Below the pieces are notes generated by a model that had not been told where the DNA came from, ran no database searches, and saw only the letters and a list, made by a program, of their open reading frames with translations. DNA of 5,956 bases from the NCBI GenBank assembly GCA_934613185.1, contig CAKTSO010000118.1, positions 1-5,956 on the forward strand, written 5' to 3'. The stretch's first letter is position 1, and each line of letters begins with the position of its first letter. Shown one piece after another: positions 5,053-5,956 of this stretch. This DNA comes from an uncultured Clostridia bacterium. GTDB taxonomy: Bacteria; Bacillota; Clostridia; Christensenellales; Maliibacteriaceae. Made by a program: the position numbers and the translations under genes.

Positions 5053-5956
5053 ACACGATCATTCCCGAGGGCTACACGTCAAGTCTCGGCATGTACGACA
5101 CGCAAAAGGGCATCGGCACGCTCAAACGCCTGTTTGAGGACGATCTCGCCGCGCGCCTGCACCTGCGCCGCGTTTCCGCGCCGCTGTTCGTCGAAGCGTC
5201 CACGGGCTTAAACGACAACCTTTCGGGCGTCGAGCGCCCCGTCAGCTTCACCGTCTCCGCCACAGGCACCGAGGCGCAGGTTGTGCATTCGCTCGCCAAA
5301 TGGAAGCGCATGGCGCTGTATCGCTATGATTTTTACCCCGGGAACGGGCTTTATACCGACATGAACGCCATCCGCCGCGACGAAGATGTGCTGGACAACC
5401 TTCACTCCGTCTATGTCGACCAGTGGGACTGGGAAAAGGTCATCACGCGCGAGGAGCGCAATGTCGAATATCTGAAGGAAACCGTGCTGCAGATCGTCCA
5501 CGCCATCGCGGACACCTGCGAAAAGATCAACGAGATCTATCCCGTTTTGGGCACGCAGATCGACCGTGAGGTGTCGTTTGTCACGACGCAGGAATTGGAG
5601 GACATGTTCCCCGATCTTACCCCCGAACAGCGGGAGGACGCCTACGTCCGCGAACATCCGACGACCTTCCTCATGCAGATCGGCGGAAAGCTGCGCTCCG
5701 GCAAGGTCCACGGCCTGCGCTCCCCCGACTACGACGACTGGAATTTAAACGGCGACATCATCTTCTGGAACGATCTTTTGAAGCGCAGCTTTGAAATTTC
5801 GTCCATGGGCATCCGCGTGGATTCCGAGTCGCTCGACCGTCAGCTTCGCGAGTCCGGCTGCGACGACCGCCGCGCGCTGCCGTTCCACAAAATGCTTCTG
5901 GAAGACAAGCTTCCGCTGACGATCGGCGGCGGCATCGGCCAGTCGCGCCTTTCCAT
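5049..5956 (+). CDS. asnA: Aspartate--ammonia ligase (asparagine synthetase A), first 302 residues
   Basis: Cytoplasmic enzyme that makes asparagine from aspartate, ammonia and ATP through an aspartyl-adenylate (EC 6.3.1.1). It has a class II aminoacyl-tRNA-synthetase-like fold. The ATG at 5049 follows AAAGGAG (5035-5041) by 7 bases. Family motifs are clear: GLNDNLSGVERPVSF (53-67), HSLAKWKRMAL (80-90), LYTDMNAIRRDE (101-112), LDNLHSVYVDQWDWE (115-129), HGLRSPDYDDW (221-231), LNGDI (233-237) and the motif-3-like GGGIGQSR (293-300). The family is about 330-345 residues long, so only the last few dozen residues lie outside the window. No key motif is lost and there is no frameshift. The 5' leader is short, so regulation, if any, would act at the promoter. 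Divergent from the collagen-like gene. Confidence 0.96.
   Translation, partial: MNTIIPEGYTSSLGMYDTQKGIGTLKRLFEDDLAARLHLRRVSAPLFVEASTGLNDNLSGVERPVSFTVSATGTEAQVVHSLAKWKRMALYRYDFYPGNGLYTDMNAIRRDEDVLDNLHSVYVDQWDWEKVITREERNVEYLKETVLQIVHAIADTCEKINEIYPVLGTQIDREVSFVTTQELEDMFPDLTPEQREDAYVREHPTTFLMQIGGKLRSGKVHGLRSPDYDDWNLNGDIIFWNDLLKRSFEISSMGIRVDSESLDRQLRESGCDDRRALPFHKMLLEDKLPLTIGGGIGQSRLS

Overview
The window looks like chromosomal DNA of a GC-rich member of the Bacillota (Clostridia-like). The reasons are strong GGAGG-type ribosome binding sites, sigma-A-type promoters with several extended -10 boxes, a fused glutamine-dependent NAD synthetase, an AsnA-type asparagine synthetase, and a Lys/Asp/Glu-rich Gly-X-Y collagen-like lipoprotein of the kind found in gut Firmicutes. 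No sequence search was possible, so this placement is inference. I see no rRNA, tRNA, insertion sequence, integrase, CRISPR array or phage gene.

Layout. (1) 1-474, minus strand, cut by the left edge: a probable regulatory or signalling protein with a TIR-like N-terminal domain. It starts at TTG, downstream of a good promoter and a leader hairpin. (2) 475-666: a divergent promoter region. (3) 667-2247, plus strand: an unrecognised 526-residue membrane protein with a two-helix membrane hairpin between coiled coils and a winged-helix-like segment on each side. (4) 2261-2298: a perfect 14-bp stem that can terminate transcription from both sides, between convergent genes. (5) 2308-4212, minus strand: nadE, full length with all key catalytic motifs. 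Its own promoter lies at 4280-4309. (6) 4327-4354: a second two-way terminator. (7) 4389-4853, minus strand: a short secreted or lipid-anchored collagen-like protein with 32 uninterrupted Gly-X-Y triplets. (8) 4854-5048: a second divergent promoter region. (9) 5049 to the right edge, plus strand: asnA, missing only its last few dozen codons.

Each gene appears to be its own transcription unit with its own promoter, and the two gaps downstream of genes carry terminators. There is no sign of an operon. NadE and AsnA are both housekeeping ATP-dependent amidation enzymes. The collagen-like lipoprotein, the TIR-like fragment and the double winged-helix membrane protein are the less ordinary parts. 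No gene-free stretch exceeds 300 bases; the longest are about 195 bases and are filled with promoters and leaders.
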